Origin: Romanomermis culicivorax
Taxonomy: Eukaryota > Nematoda > Enoplea > Mermithida > Mermithidae
Direction: 5' to 3'
NCBI GenBank assembly: GCA_963922205.1
Contig: CAWUHX010000208.1
Coordinates: forward strand, 496,001 to 560,000
DNA: 64,000 nucleotides
Under the pieces are notes generated by a model. It worked only from the letters and a program-made list of their open reading frames with translations. It was not told where the DNA came from and did not search any database. The number at the start of each line of letters is the position of its first letter. The first letter of the stretch is position 1. This document shows positions 1 to 35,944 of the stretch, piece after piece. A program made the position numbers and the translations under genes.

Positions 1-394
1 CCTTACAATCACATAAAAAGGTGACATACCTTTATTAGAATAAGACAATATAGCACACAATAATACAGTGGTGAACGATGTTTCCGTAGTGTTATGGAAT
101 AGAACCTTCCTGAGAAAGTTCCTTAGGGGACACAGTGGCCCTCTAGCTTAAATAGAAGACCTAACTAGGCAAATATTGATCTGGATTGCCCAGTAGTTAC
201 AGCTCTTGACTCACAATCTTAAAGTTTGGGGATTAAACCCCAGTGCCTGCACGAATTTATTAAAAGTTATTCTAATTGTCATGGCCTGAACAATGTAGTA
301 GGTACACTACGGAAACGTTGCTCACTGCTGTATTATTGTGTGTTATATTGCATTATTCTAATAAAAGTGTTCCATATTTTTATGCTCTTGTAAG
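1..394. mobile_element. TIR element with a tRNA-like insert
   Basis: The segments at about 33-95 and 312-366 are inverted repeats of each other. Both contain TAATACAGTGGTGAACG or a close variant and CACTACGGAAAC on opposite strands. The outermost bases (CTTACAA at the left, TTGTAAG at 388-394) also match. Between the arms, 185-256 resembles a tRNA-derived sequence with a B-box-like GGGATTAAACCCC. The left end may continue outside the window. This is a nonautonomous foldback/MITE-like element; no coding sequence is seen. Confidence 0.55.
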
Positions 395-770
395 ATCAAT
401 AATGGTTGACAACAAATTCTTACTATAACCAATTGCAAACTTTCAACAATATCTGACCGCATTATTGTTTTGATTTTACAAACTTAGTAACCATCATTGT
501 TATTGTCGAAGAAATTGTGTAGAATTTATAATTTATGTATTGTTTCTGTTTCTCCTTGTATATCATTTTTCTAGTTCGGAGAATGAATTCAATAATTATA
601 AACCTTATTGAGATTCAATTGGTACTTCTAATTCGATCATAATTTTTCAGTTTCAAAATTCTTCATATAAACTGTGTGCATGTTATTATTCTTTAAATAC
701 AAGTGTTCCAACAATGCTAGACCAATTAGCATTCTGAGCTTGGAAAAACTTCTAGATTCATTTTTTGCAG

Positions 771-896
771 GTGTTTTACGCATGCAAGCCAATTCATTTG
801 TGCCATATGAACGTGTAGAGCCTGGGAGTTATGAATTTGAAAATATGCGTGGGGAGAAAAAAAGATTCAGCTACAGAGACATGCTCAGAGATATAG
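771..896 (+). CDS. isolated exon of an unidentified gene
   Basis: A 126-base open segment is preceded by TTTTTTGCAG and followed by a GTATGC donor. It encodes about 42 residues including the stretch SFVPYERVEPGSYEFENMRG and a basic KKRFSYRDMLRDIG end. The composition is coding-like and unlike the surrounding AT-rich DNA. I do not recognise the family and found no neighbouring exon in the window that I could join with confidence. It could be an internal exon of a plus-strand gene or a transposon-derived fragment. Confidence 0.4.
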
Positions 897-2286
897 GTAT
901 GCAGTGCTTTATAGTCTTTTGAAAATGCTAATTAAACAAACATGGCAAGAAAGTACTATTTCAAATTTTTATAATAATTTGCTGAATCATATAAAACATA
1001 AGAATAGTGTTGATCAGCAGCTGAAATCTTCAAGGTTGAAAAATGTACATTATTTTCGTTGATTGGCTGATTATCAAATTTGCTTGCCTGATTCTAGCAA
1101 AAAATTGATCTAATTCTTTTCACAAAAAGAATTTATTGGTTTGAAATATACAGAATTTCCCGAAATGCTAAAAATGCTTAAAATGAGAAGAAAACCCATT
1201 GGAATCTGTGCAAAAAGCAAATATTGTTACACATATGTACAAAGAAAACGATTCAGTAAAAAAAAAATCATTTTCTTACATTTCAGGACATAGAATGGAA
1301 AATCTGATAACGATAATAAAAATATATGTGTGGCATGTGAAAATTGGGTTTGTGATTTTAATTATTAATTGGACATAAAGACAGTTAAACACACGTTAGT
1401 AACAGGTGTAGTACATGAGCACTACCTATTACATGAATGCTACCTGAAGCACAAGCGCTACCAAATTGGAAAACAATATCTTATGTACACTGTTTGTGTG
1501 AAGGAAAATTTGTGTTGGTGACAGATCCACTACCTAGTGCACATCTGCTACCCAGTGCACAACCGCTACCTAGGACAAATCCCCCACCTTATGGGTCAAC
1601 TATATTTGGCTGTACATAGGGCGCCTTATGGCAGGGTACAGTGCCATATGGCACGTAAGATTAGCAGCTACTTAGCATGTGCCAGACGGTGCTGAACAGC
1701 ACGGCAGACGTCAGCAATATGACTCAGGTACTATTGAATTGTATCTAAATGACTACTGTAGGCCAATTAAAGGAGCTTCCTATTAAGGATCAACTAAACA
1801 CAGTGCAACAGCCCTTAAGCAGGAATAAACACAACCTTCAGTCACTAATAAGTAACTAGAACTCTAACTCTTGCAATCGAAGGGCACTCAGCATCTCCCC
1901 AGATTCCTCCTAAAGGTTTACACAAATAAGGAGAACTCAATACAACAATATCCAAAGGAGCTGGGGATTTAACTTGGCTTTGGATCCCATGTAAGGCGAC
2001 TCCCCCTTCTGCTTACTGTGGGAGTAATATAATAATAAAACGATAAATAATAATAATAATATTATTTTGTAAATATGTGTGTGTGGGGCTGTCGAAGCTT
2101 GCCTTTATTGGGCGTAAAAGAAATAATATGAAAGAAATGGACGCAACTCGCCCACAACACACCAAAGTATGAGAATGATAATCATTGCTCTTTTTGGTCA
2201 AATCGTAACTTCATCAATTCACCAATTTTGCATAGATGTGGGATTACTACTACCGTAAGTACATCCCCAACAAGCATAATAGCTAC
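897..2286. other. non-coding region, no gene seen
   Basis: I see no exon with convincing splice sites here. Part of it (about 1400-1590) has short degenerate repeats around CTACC and CAGTGCACA. The rest is ordinary AT-rich sequence ending at the scaffold gap. Confidence 0.5.
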
Positions 2287-2386
2287 NNNNNNNNNNNNNN
2301 NNNNNNNNNNNNNNNNNNNNNNNNNNNNNNNNNNNNNNNNNNNNNNNNNNNNNNNNNNNNNNNNNNNNNNNNNNNNNNNNNNNNNN
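2287..2386. other. scaffold gap of 100 Ns
   Basis: Exactly 100 undetermined bases, the usual placeholder for a gap of unknown size. It lies at the edge of a tandem array (2412-2900), which probably broke the assembly. Confidence 0.99.
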
Positions 2387-2411
2387 AGCAGTGGTATCAA
2401 CGCAGAGTACT
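2387..2411 (+). other. amplification primer left in the assembly
   Basis: The first 25 bases after the gap begin AGCAGTGGTATCAACGCAGA and continue GTACT. This matches the SMART-type amplification primer (less its first A), used in cDNA kits and, as I recall, in low-input genomic DNA amplification. It is not organismal sequence and marks an untrimmed contig end. Confidence 0.93.
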
Positions 2412-2900
2412 AAAACGGCTTTCCCCCGTCTAAATGATACGGTCCCTCGGGGATTCATCAATTTTCTACAATGTAGGATAGAGTGAAAAAAATAAACGGC
2501 GGTTTTTTACTGTCTGAATGATACGGTCCCTGGAGGATTTATCGACTTTACACATACGAAGGATAGAGCAGGAAATGAACGGCCGTTTTTTCCTCTCAAA
2601 TGATACGGTCCCTGGGGGATTTTTCCATTATTTTAATGCGTAACATAGAGCCAAAACAATAAACGATGATTTTCCCTTCTAAATGATACGGTCCCTCGAG
2701 GATTTATCGATTTTTTACATATTTACGATAGAGCAAAAAACTAAACGGCTGGTTTTTTCTCGTCTAAATGATACGGTCCCTCGGGTGGCTCATCCATTCT
2801 CTACATACGTAGGATAGAGCGAAAAATGAACCACGGGTTTTCCCCGCCTAAATGATAAGCTCCCACGGGGATTTATCGATTTTATATATATATACGCAAG
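2412..2900. repeat. tandem repeat, period about 85 bp
   Basis: At least five copies of a unit containing AAATGATACGGTCCCTCGGG, then GATTTATCGATTTT, then GATAGAGC and AAACGGC. Copies are roughly 80-90% alike by eye. The array abuts the gap, so its true length is unknown. Confidence 0.85.
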
Positions 2901-3079
2901 TAATAGCAAAAAAGTTACGAGACGGTCCCCTGGGGGGGCCGTATATATACTATATAGAAATTACCTCGGAGCGCATCGTAACAAAATTCCGGTGTAAAAA
3001 TGTTCGTTTAAACTGCACGAAACTAGAAGATAATTTTCGCCGTATAAATCGACCGTTATTTCGTGTTTGAACGGTTCGA

Positions 3080-3890
3080 CGGCGGGTGGTATCATTATCT
3101 TTTTTTTGAGTGAACGAAAAAAGGGGTTGTATCCTAAATAGCAAAAAAATGAATTTCCTCAATTTCACATAGTAATTTCGTTGTGAATTTAAAGTTAAGT
3201 CAAGTTTAACCGTTAACGATGCGAAATATAGTCCAGAAAATTACTTTTTTCCGAATTTCGTCGGAAATTCAAAAACCGGGATTTTTGAGCGAAAAAAAAC
3301 CACGGGGTCGTATCCTAAATAAAAATTTGAAAAACTTTATTTTCCGTAATTTTACACCGTAAAGGCGAATATTTTGAAGTGAGTGTAAATTTAGGTCGAG
3401 TTCAACCGTTAACAATGCGAAATATAGTCCAAAAAAAGACTTTTTTCCGAATTTCTTCGAAAATTCAGACTCCGAGATTTTTGAGCGATAGAAACCAGGG
3501 GGTCGTATCCTAAATAAAAATTTGGAGAAATTTATTTTTCGTAATTTTACACCGTAAAGATTGATATCACGCCGTGAGTAGTTAAGTCAAGTTTAACCGG
3601 TAACGATGCAAAATATAGTCTAAAAAATTACTTTTTTCCGAATTTCGTCGGAAATTCGGAAACTGGGATTTTTGAGCGAAAAAAAAACCAAGGGGTTGTA
3701 TCCTAGATAAAAATTTGATTTTCCGTAATTTTACACCGTAAAGGCGAATATTTTTGATGTGAGTGTAAATTTAGGTCAAGTTTAAGCGTTAACTATGCGA
3801 TATATTGCCAGAAAAATGAATTTTTTTCTCGAATTTCGTCGCAAATTTAGCATCTGGTATTTTTGAGCGAAAAAACCTACGCCGCGGTAC
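3080..3890. repeat. tandem repeat, period about 190-200 bp
   Basis: Four degenerate copies. Each contains GGGTCGTATCCTAAATA or a variant, CCGTAATTTTACACCGTAAA, then CAACCGTTAAC and GCGAAATATAGTCC, then TTTTTTCCGAATTTCGTCG. It lies downstream of the WDR6 stop codon, between that gene and the scaffold gap. Confidence 0.8.
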
Positions 3891-4150
3891 AACCAGTCCT
3901 TGATGTGCATTTTTCATGGTTTATTCCGCTTTACTGGGAAAATCGAACATTTGCAGCGCGCGAAATCACGGAAATGGCGCAAAATTTACAACTTTTTGTC
4001 GCGTTTTTGCCGGGATCAACAATTTTTTGACTACAGTAAACTCGACTGCCTTGCATTGTGAATAATAACCGTAACTACTTGCGAGTCACTTAACATAAAT
4101 AACAACAAAAAATTGAACAATCACGTATATGCTACGTAAAAATCTATTTA

Positions 4151-7100
4151 TCACAATTCCAATTTTTGTAAACCAACTCCGGTCACGATTATCGATCGAT
4201 TTCTACAAAAAAAAACCGAAATGATGTAAACTAGAAAATTGGCACTTGCACAACTCACTTTGATTCGTCTTCGGTATATAAAAAACTGGAACAATCCGCA
4301 ACGTTTGTAAAGTAACATCTTTTCGTTTCGAGACCGATCGTCTGATGAAAGAAAATTACTTTACACCAATAATTCCATATTGCTGTAAGAACTTTACATT
4401 TTCATCTATAATAATTTTCCATTCAAATATCCGTTGATCGACGCCTAATGTAAATACTGTATTTCCTTGTATTAAAACGTCTAAAAACGTGGAGATACGG
4501 ATTGGTGTAAACAAAATTTGCATATTTGCTCCTGAATACCGGTTACTGTAGAACTGTGGGCGTAAAAGGTTCGAACTTTACACTCTCGAGCATTATTGTA
4601 GACGCATAATGATACGCCCCCCGATTCGGCGCCTATTACGCAAATTAGAACGTTGTTGTCTGAAAATCACGGTGTAAACTTGAAAATTCGAAAAAAATTC
4701 CACTTTACACTATTTCGCATTTTAACGTCTAAACACTTTCTATGGAAAAATCTATAATTTTCTAAAAAATCAATTTTTTGCTAAAAATTCATTTCTTCCA
4801 AGCAAACCTCGATAATTTTGTAAAAAAAATTTTTTTCTCCGGCAGAAATTCATTCTTTCCATGAAAAAATCGATAATTTCCTAAAAAACTCAATTTTCTG
4901 CAAAAAATTCATTCTTTCTATGAAAAAATCGAAAATTAAAAAAAAATCAATTTTTAGCTAAAAATCCATTTTTTCCAACAAAAACTCGATAATTCTTCGA
5001 AAAATAATTTTTTTCTCTGGAAGAAATTCATTCTTTCCATGAAAAAATCGATAATTTTCTGAAAAACTCAATTTTCTGCAAAAAAATTCATTCTATCGAG
5101 GAAAAAATCGATAATTTTCTAAAAATTAATTTTTTTTCGCAACGAAATTCACTCTCTGGATAAAAAAATTGAAAATTTTCCAAAAAATCAATTTTTTACC
5201 GAAAAAAATCCATTCTTTCCATGAAAAAATCGATAATTTTGTAAAAAAACTCAATTTTCCTGCAAAAAAAAATCATTCTCTCCTATGAAAAAATCGAAAA
5301 TTCTAAAAAAAATCAATTTTTTTGCCTAAAAATCTCATTTGTTTCCCGTAAGCAACTCTCGACAATTTTGTGGAAAAACTGTTTCTGCAAAAAAATTCAT
5401 TCTTTCCTGGAAAAAATCGATAATTTCTAGAAAGTTTTTGCGAAAATTCATTCTTTCCATGAAAAAAATCGATAATTTTGTAAAAAATAGTTTTTTTTTC
5501 TCGAAAAAAAATCCATTCTTTCCATGAAAAAATCGATAATTTTCTTAAAAAATCAATTTTCTGTAAAAAAAAATCATTCTTCCTATGAAAAATTCGATAA
5601 TTTTCTGAAAAATCAATTTTTTGCCAAGAATTAATTTTTCCAAAAAAAACTCGATAATTTTGTAAGAAATCATTTTTTCCTCCGGAAGAAATTCATTCTT
5701 TCCATGAAAAAAGTGATAATTTTGTAAAAATCAATTTTTTGCCAAAAAAAATCCATTCTTTCCATGAAAAATTCGATAATTTTCTAAAAAACTCAATTTT
5801 CTGCAAAAAAATTCATTGTTTTCAGGAAAAAATCGATAGTTTTCTAAAAAATCATTTTTTCTATGAAAAAATCGAAAATTAAAAAAAATCAATTTTTAGC
5901 TAAAAATTCATTTTTTCCAACTAAAACTCGATAATTCTTCGAAAAATAATTTTTTTCTCTGGAAGAAATTCATTCTTTCCATGAAAAAATCGATAATTTT
6001 CTGAAAAACTCAATTTTCTGCAAAAAAAATCATTCTTTCGAGGAAAAAATCGATAATTTTCTAAAAACTCATTTTTTCTCGGAAAGAAATTCACTCTTTG
6101 GATAAAAAAATCGAAAATTTTCCAAAAAATCAATTTTTTACCGAAAAATCCATTCTTTCCATGAAAAATTCGATAATTTTCTAAAAAACTCAATTTTCTG
6201 CAAAAAAATTCATTGTTTTCAGGAAAAAATCGATAGTTTTCTAAAAAATCATTTTTTCTATGAAAAAATCGAAAATTAAAAAAAATCAATTTTTAGCTAA
6301 AAATCCATTTTTTCCAACTAAAACTCGATAATTCTTCGAAAAATAATTTTTTTCTCTGGAAGAAATTCATTCTTTCCATGAAAAAATCGATAATTTTCTG
6401 AAAAACTCAATTTTCTGCAAAAAAATTCATTCTTTCGAGGAAAAAATCGATAATTTTCTAAAAATTAATTTTTTTTCGCAAAGAAATTCACTCTCTGGAT
6501 AAAAAAATCGAAAATTTTCCAAAAAATCAATTTTTTACCGAAAAAAATCCATTCTTTCCATGAAGAAATCGATAATTTCCTAAAAAAACTCAATTTTCCT
6601 CAAAAAAATCATTCTCTCTATGAAAAAATCGATAATTTTCTGAAAAATTAATTTTTTGCCGAAAAAAATCTATTCTTCCCGTAAAATTTCGATAATTTTG
6701 TGGAAAAACTCAATTTTCTGCAAAAAAATTCATTCTTTCCTGGAAAAAATCGATAATTTCTAAAAAAATCAAGTTTTTGCTGAAAATTCATTCTTTCCAA
6801 GCAAACCTCGATAATTTTGTAAAAAATAGTTTTTTTTTCTCTAGCAGAAATTCATTCTTTCCATAAAAAAAATCGATAATTTTGTAAAAAAAATCATTTT
6901 CTGCAAAAAAATCATTCTTCCTATGAAAAATTCGATAATTTTCTGAAAAATCAATTTTTTGCCAAGAATTAATTTTTCCAAAAAAACTCGATAATTTTGT
7001 AAGAAATCATTTTTTCTCCGGAAGAAATTCATTCTTTCCATGAAAAAAGTGATAATTTTGTAAAAATCAATTTTTTGCCAAAAAAAATCCATTCTTTCCA

Positions 7101-10100
7101 TGAAAAATTCGATAATTTTCTAAAAAACTCAATTTTCTGCAAAAAAAATCATTGTTTTCAGGAAAAAATCGATAGTTTTCTAAAACATCAATTTTCTGCA
7201 AAAAAAAATCATTCTTTCGAGGAAAAAATCGATAATTTTCTAAAAACTCATTTTTTCTCGGAAAGAAATTCACTCTTTGGGTAAAAAAAATCGAAAATTT
7301 TCCAAAAAATCAATTTTTTACCGAAAAAATCCATTCTCTCCATGAAGAAATCGATAATTTATTAAAAAAAACTCAATTTTCTGCAAAAAAATCATTCTCT
7401 TTATGAAATAATAGATAATTTTCTAAAAAATTAATTTTTTGCCGAAAAAAATCTATTCTTCCCGTAAAATTTCGATAATTTTGTGAAAAAACTCAATTTT
7501 CTGCAAAAAAATTCATTCTTTCCTGGAAAAAATCGATAATTTCTAAAAAAAATCAAGTTTTTGCTGAAAATTCATTCTTTCCAAGCAAACCTCGATAATT
7601 TTCTAAAAAATGTTTTTTTCTCCGGAAGAAATTCGTTCTTCCCATGAAAAAAGTGATAATTTTGTAAAAATCAATTTTTTGCCGAAAAAAATCCATTCTT
7701 GCCATGAAAAAATCGATAATTTTCTAAAAAACTCAATTTTCTGCAAAAAAATCATTCCTTCAATGAAAAAATCGATAATTTTCTGAAAAATCAATTTTTT
7801 GATAAAAATTAATTTTTTCCAAGAAAAACTCGATAATTTTGTAAAAAATCATTTTTTTCTCCGGAAGAAATTCGTTCTTCCCATGAAAAAAAGTGATAAT
7901 TTTGTAAAAAATCAATTTTTTGCCGAAAAAATCCATTCTTTCCATGAAAAAATCGATAATTTCCAAAAAAATCAATCTTTTGCTAAAAATCAATTTTTTC
8001 ACGAAAAAATTGATAATTTTGTAAAAAAAATCAATTTTTTCCCGAAAAGATCGATAATTTTGAAAAAAAATTGATTTTTTACGGGAAAAATCATTCTTTT
8101 CAATAAATTTTTCAAAATTTTTCAATAGGACGTTGTTGTCTGAAAATCACGGTGTAAACTTGAAGATTGAAAAAATCCACTTTACACGACCTCGAATTTT
8201 GACGTCTAAACACGTTAAACCGCATTTTTCGATTTGTAAAACTTGACGATCGAAATTGAATTTTCGACCATCGACATTACAAAAGCGTAGTCGTCCGTCT
8301 GTACCGATCGATAAAATTTGATTTTCAACCGAAATTTTCAACCTAGTTAGACAAGTAGCTACCGTTTGGCAAGACGCCAAGTGTAAAAATTTAGCGCCAC
8401 CGCCGCCGAACATACTGTAGTGTAAAGTGTGAGAAAATAAGTTTACACCAGGCGCGGAAAAAAAGTGTAAACTTACTCCAAAACGCCGTCCGAACGACAA
8501 GCGAAAATTGATGATCGAGAATCAAATTTAACGCTCAAATATCGAAAATCGCGACCGCCGTCGGGATTTTGGCGCCAAAATTGAACCAATCGAAAATCGG
8601 GGACCGTATCGCAAGCGAATATGCAAATTTCGCCCCGCCCACCTCCCGTGCATAAAATTTTAGATCTAGTATCATAATCCATACATAAAATACTAGAAAA
8701 TTTGGATTTCAAACGTCGTAAAAGTTGAAATTTTCCGCCTAAAAAGCCAAAAAAAAAAATTTTTTTGTCAATTTCGAAATTTGATCCGCAAGTTCACCTT
8801 TTATATCCCATATCGCAATAGTCGTATCTTCGCTGCACGTGACCAAAAATCGATTTTCGATTTTTAAAACTTGTTTAACGTGTCGACCGTGTAAATTGGG
8901 CTATACAAAAATTACAACAACAAAAATACAGTAAGACGCGAAATTTTCAACTTGCTCACCAAAATTTCATTTTCGACAGTCACGTGCTCGAAAATCGATC
9001 GATAAACGTCGCCGTTTTTACAATATACGAAGTGTAAAGTGGAAGAAAATTCGCCTAAATCGTACGAACGATGGCCGCCGCCGCATTCTACAGTAAATAG
9101 GAAATTTCGCCCGTCGTTATCGTAGATTGTAAACTGATTCTGAAAATAATTCCAAGTTTACATTTTTTCGAAAAATCGATAATTTGTAAAGCTACAGTAT
9201 ACCCCTTTAAAACCGGCTATCAAATTTTTCTTATTACCGTAGGTGCAAAATTTCGACGGCCATTCGAAACCGGGGCAAATCTGAAAAAAAAATTTTTTTG
9301 AATCCGCGAAATTATGTTTCAAAAAAGAAGTTTTTTTTCTTTACACGAATACGACTAACTTGCGACCACGATTCGAAAAATCGCCAAATAATTAGGCAAC
9401 CGTCCCTGCCCAAACTGGCTACTACAGTAGGATTTTCGTCATTTTGTACTTGCAAATCCGTGACGCCATTTTTGCCGTGAATTTGCGCGAAAAATTGGCG
9501 CGGCGAGGTATACTGTAGGAAGAAAGTTTACACTGCTGACGTCAAATTTACGCACTTTACACTAAATTTTACATTTTCGTGTCGGTAAAAATGTAAATTA
9601 CCATTCCGATCGCCCATAATTAGAAAATTTTGTACAAAAATCGAACAATTAATTAAAGTTTGTGCGGAAATTTCGCCCACTTTACACCAATGGTCGAGGT
9701 TGTAAATTAACTTAAAATTGAAATTCGGGTTAAAAAATGTAAGCAAGTTACAAAATAGGCACTTACAGTAAGACCGCCGGTTACGGTAATCAATAAATTG
9801 TTTAAATTTGGCACGTAGTTTAAACTGAAGATTTTCGAATCGGCCATCTTTAAAATTTTGTTTAAACTGGCGTCGTCTAAAATTTGTTTACATTTTCAGT
9901 GTAATGTTGAAATGACATAAGTTTACACACCTTTATGTATAAAATGTACGAAACCTCGTAAATCGCCTACAGTAACCCAATCTCGACATTTGGCCGTACA
10001 ACAATATTTCAAATTTTCCGATTTGTAAACCACTTTACACTGCGACCAATTTTGAATTTCTAACAATGTGCTAAATAAAAAAAACTTCATACTAATGACG

Positions 10101-11587
10101 TCAGAAGTACAGTAAACTTACCCATCTTTCGTTATACAGATGACGTCCAATTGGTCATTCTTGAAGCATACTGTAGCTGCTTTACACTGAAAAAAACCAC
10201 TTTACACAAAAATGTAAAATATTCAATAGTTTGTTTACATTTTCTGGTAACGTCATTTTCGAGGGATCGAGTTTAAATCGATAATTTAAATTTACACTAA
10301 ACAAGCTACCGTAATCCGTACCGCAAATAAATGAATTAAATTTAGTCAAAAATTCTATTCGACGAATACTTCCTCGATTTGGATTCCAATTTTTCAAGAT
10401 TTTACATTCTTTAGAATCCCATAAAATTATTCTACTATCCTGGAAAAAAGAGGAAATCCTATGAAAATTGGACGCCAATCGCGAAATCCTTTTTTTAGCA
10501 CCTCGCCGCACGTAAGCACCCGATTTTCGTCCACGCGTTTAACACCCCAAATCCGAGCTTCGTGTCCGTACAACGTTCCACGGATTTGGCCGCCGGGCCA
10601 AAACCAAATTTTACACGTTCTATCGTCCGAAACGGAGTACAAAATTTGGTCGTGTAAAGTCAAGTCGAAAATTACGCCCTAAAAAAATGTTGTAAAGTAG
10701 CGTTTTTTTTTCCATTCAAAGCTTTACACTGCGATTTTTGTCACTTTACACTGGACTCCTTTCCACTTTACACTCTACTAAATATACCTTGTGACCTCGT
10801 AGTCGGTGTAAAATTTGGCCGCCTTCCGCTTGCCAAATCAGAATTTCGTTGTAAATCGTACCGCTGACGAATTTCGAATTTTGTAAACTATCGCCGTCAA
10901 TCAAACCTGAATAACTATGATAAATTGGATAATTTCGAATTATTCTACATAGTTTACACTAAATTACATTAAACAATTTTCTTCGCATTGGAACGAATTT
11001 TCCAATTTTTTGGCTTTAAAATCGAAAATTTCGACTCTATTATGCGAGAGGAGCGTGACCAGCTTAAAAAGTGTAAAGTTAATTATATGATTTTCAGGTA
11101 TGAAATTTACTTACTTTACAATGGCCGAAAAATTTACTACTGATTATCCAATCGTGACGAAAAATTTCCGTCGTCTTTTCGATTAGTGTAAAGTGGCTGT
11201 TGTAAACAAAAAAAAACCATGATTGTAAAGTTAAAATCGCCTAAAATTGTAAACTTACTCGTCGCGGAAGTTTACACTGCAAATGACGAAGGATTTTTCG
11301 CCGCAAATCGAACACGTTCGGCGATCGGACGAAAAAATTACGTCGTGTATATTCGAATAGTCGAAAATGACGATTTTGTCCCGAAGTTTACATTTTTCGT
11401 CGCGCTCAGTAAAATTGTAAACTAGAAGACTGCCGCCGTCGTCTGAAAGTGAGTGTAAACAAGTCGAAAAAATTCTTTGAACGCGCCTAAAAAGTACTTT
11501 ACACCACTTACTTGTAAACAAGAAAGTATTTTCGTCGTCCGAGTTTACACTGGTTAGGCATTTTCTGGGCAATAAGTTTACAAACAT
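4151..11587 (-). CDS. WDR6: WDR6-like WD40-repeat protein
   Basis: The model has 21 exons: 11512-11587, 11259-11442, 11115-11196, 10968-11062, 10788-10914, 10502-10678, 10206-10439, 10122-10186, 9931-10070, 9767-9876, 9561-9710, 9360-9512, 9203-9280, 8960-9139, 8798-8900, 8477-8738, 8188-8414, 4540-4659, 4365-4480, 4259-4341, 4151-4202. Phases agree throughout and give 937 aa, a little below the roughly 1,100 aa of human WDR6. Family hallmarks in order are SGTIYNEILIW, SVSDDRTCKIW, LYGHEARIWGV, IHGKNGVTDLQ, ASLGRDGCLIIW, CGGGHRSYDL, LHGRHVKQV, GVDQRIFEW and a C-terminal VTGVGLQKLEL. WDR6 is known as the beta-propeller partner of the FTSJ1/Trm7 tRNA 2'-O-methyltransferase (yeast Rtt10/Trm734). 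Introns are short except intron 17 (3.5 kb, array 4736-8127). The start is the first ATG in frame with exon 1 and lies 15 bp after another stop codon. Exon 4-5 and exon 13 boundaries were chosen among alternatives to keep frame and similarity. Confidence 0.9.
4649..4735 (-). repeat. junction duplication, distal (used) copy
   Basis: This segment and 8129-8214 are about 85% alike. On the minus strand each reads exon end (encoding LDVK), donor GTGTAAAG, a short intron (51 nt here, 48 nt in the other copy) ending GTGATTTTCAG, then exon start ACAACAACGT. Only this copy continues into conserved WDR6 coding sequence (NNVLICVIGAESGG). Confidence 0.9.
4736..8127. repeat. minisatellite, period about 60 bp, in WDR6 intron 17
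   Basis: Dozens of degenerate copies of a unit like ATCGATAATTTTCTAAAAA, then TCAATTTTTTGCCGAAAAA, then TCCATTCTTTCCATGAAAA. Larger blocks (for example 5741-6350 and 7080-7350) are themselves repeated. The period is close to a multiple of three, so open stretches of up to about 120 codons occur by chance on the minus strand (for example 5921-6289 and 7760-8125). They encode low-complexity F/K/I/N-rich peptides and are not called as genes. Confidence 0.92.
8129..8214 (-). repeat. junction duplication, proximal copy with intact acceptor
   Basis: Proximal copy of the exon-intron-exon segment described for 4649-4735. It holds the real donor of exon 17 (exon ends at 8188) and an intact decoy acceptor at 8140-8141, 48 nt downstream of the donor. 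After the decoy acceptor the first codons (NNV) match the real exon 18, then the sequence runs into the minisatellite while remaining open. Confidence 0.88.
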
Positions 11588-11602
11588 TGTGTAAAATTTT
11601 CA

Positions 11603-11866
11603 TCAAAATTTTAAAACGACATAAACGAGAAGCGGGAAACCGTCGACGACCGGCCAAAAAAGGATTTGGCGATTAAAACCTTCGAAAAATGGCCTTTCTA
11701 AAATCGAAAAGTTTTCAAATTTGACGAATGTTCGGCGTCGCGCATAAAACCGATTGATGGCGGGTAGAATTTTCGAATAGCGTTCTATTTGAGCAGAATT
11801 CAAGCTATCTAACGCGTCCTGGACGGAAAAATAACGTAAAACCACGGCGCCGCGTTTTCCTTCCAT
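11603..11866 (-). CDS. small ORF between PUF gene and WDR6, RRM-like fragment?
   Basis: An 87-aa reading frame starts MEGKRGAVVLRYFSVQ and ends FPLLVYVVLKF. The segment GKRGAVVLRYFSVQDALDSL resembles the RNP1/beta-3 and helix-2 part of an RRM, but an N-terminal half with RNP2 is missing, so the domain cannot be confirmed. A strong TTTTTCAG acceptor sits at about 11906, 39 bases before the ATG, with no upstream exon I could join in frame. That would fit trans-splicing or a missed exon. The stop is 15 bp from the WDR6 ATG. It could also be 5' untranslated sequence of WDR6 with a chance ORF. Confidence 0.4.
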   Translation of the reverse strand: MEGKRGAVVLRYFSVQDALDSLNSAQIERYSKILPAINRFYARRRTFVKFENFSILERPFFEGFNRQILFWPVVDGFPLLVYVVLKF

Positions 11867-12057
11867 TTTTTTCGAATTCGAGCTACAGTAAACTGTCAAC
11901 TGGACCTGAAAAATCAACTACGAGACAACCTTGCTTACTGATAAATAATTTTGACAAAAAGATCCACTCAGCTATATACCGCATCTTGTTATCATGAACA
12001 TATTTACTTTCTAACCCAAAACACAAACTACAGTATACCCTATTTACAAAAATTTTA

Positions 12058-35944
<23,887 letters not shown>

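Noticed and set aside
2182..2461. Open frames across the gap
   Set aside because: They read through Ns and a library primer.
5339..8074. Several 60-120-codon open frames in the WDR6 intron
   Set aside because: Low-complexity readings of the 60-bp minisatellite; no conserved start, no splice sites except the decoy reported.
10461..11425. Plus-strand open frames inside WDR6
   Set aside because: Shadows of the minus-strand exons, without similarity to any protein.
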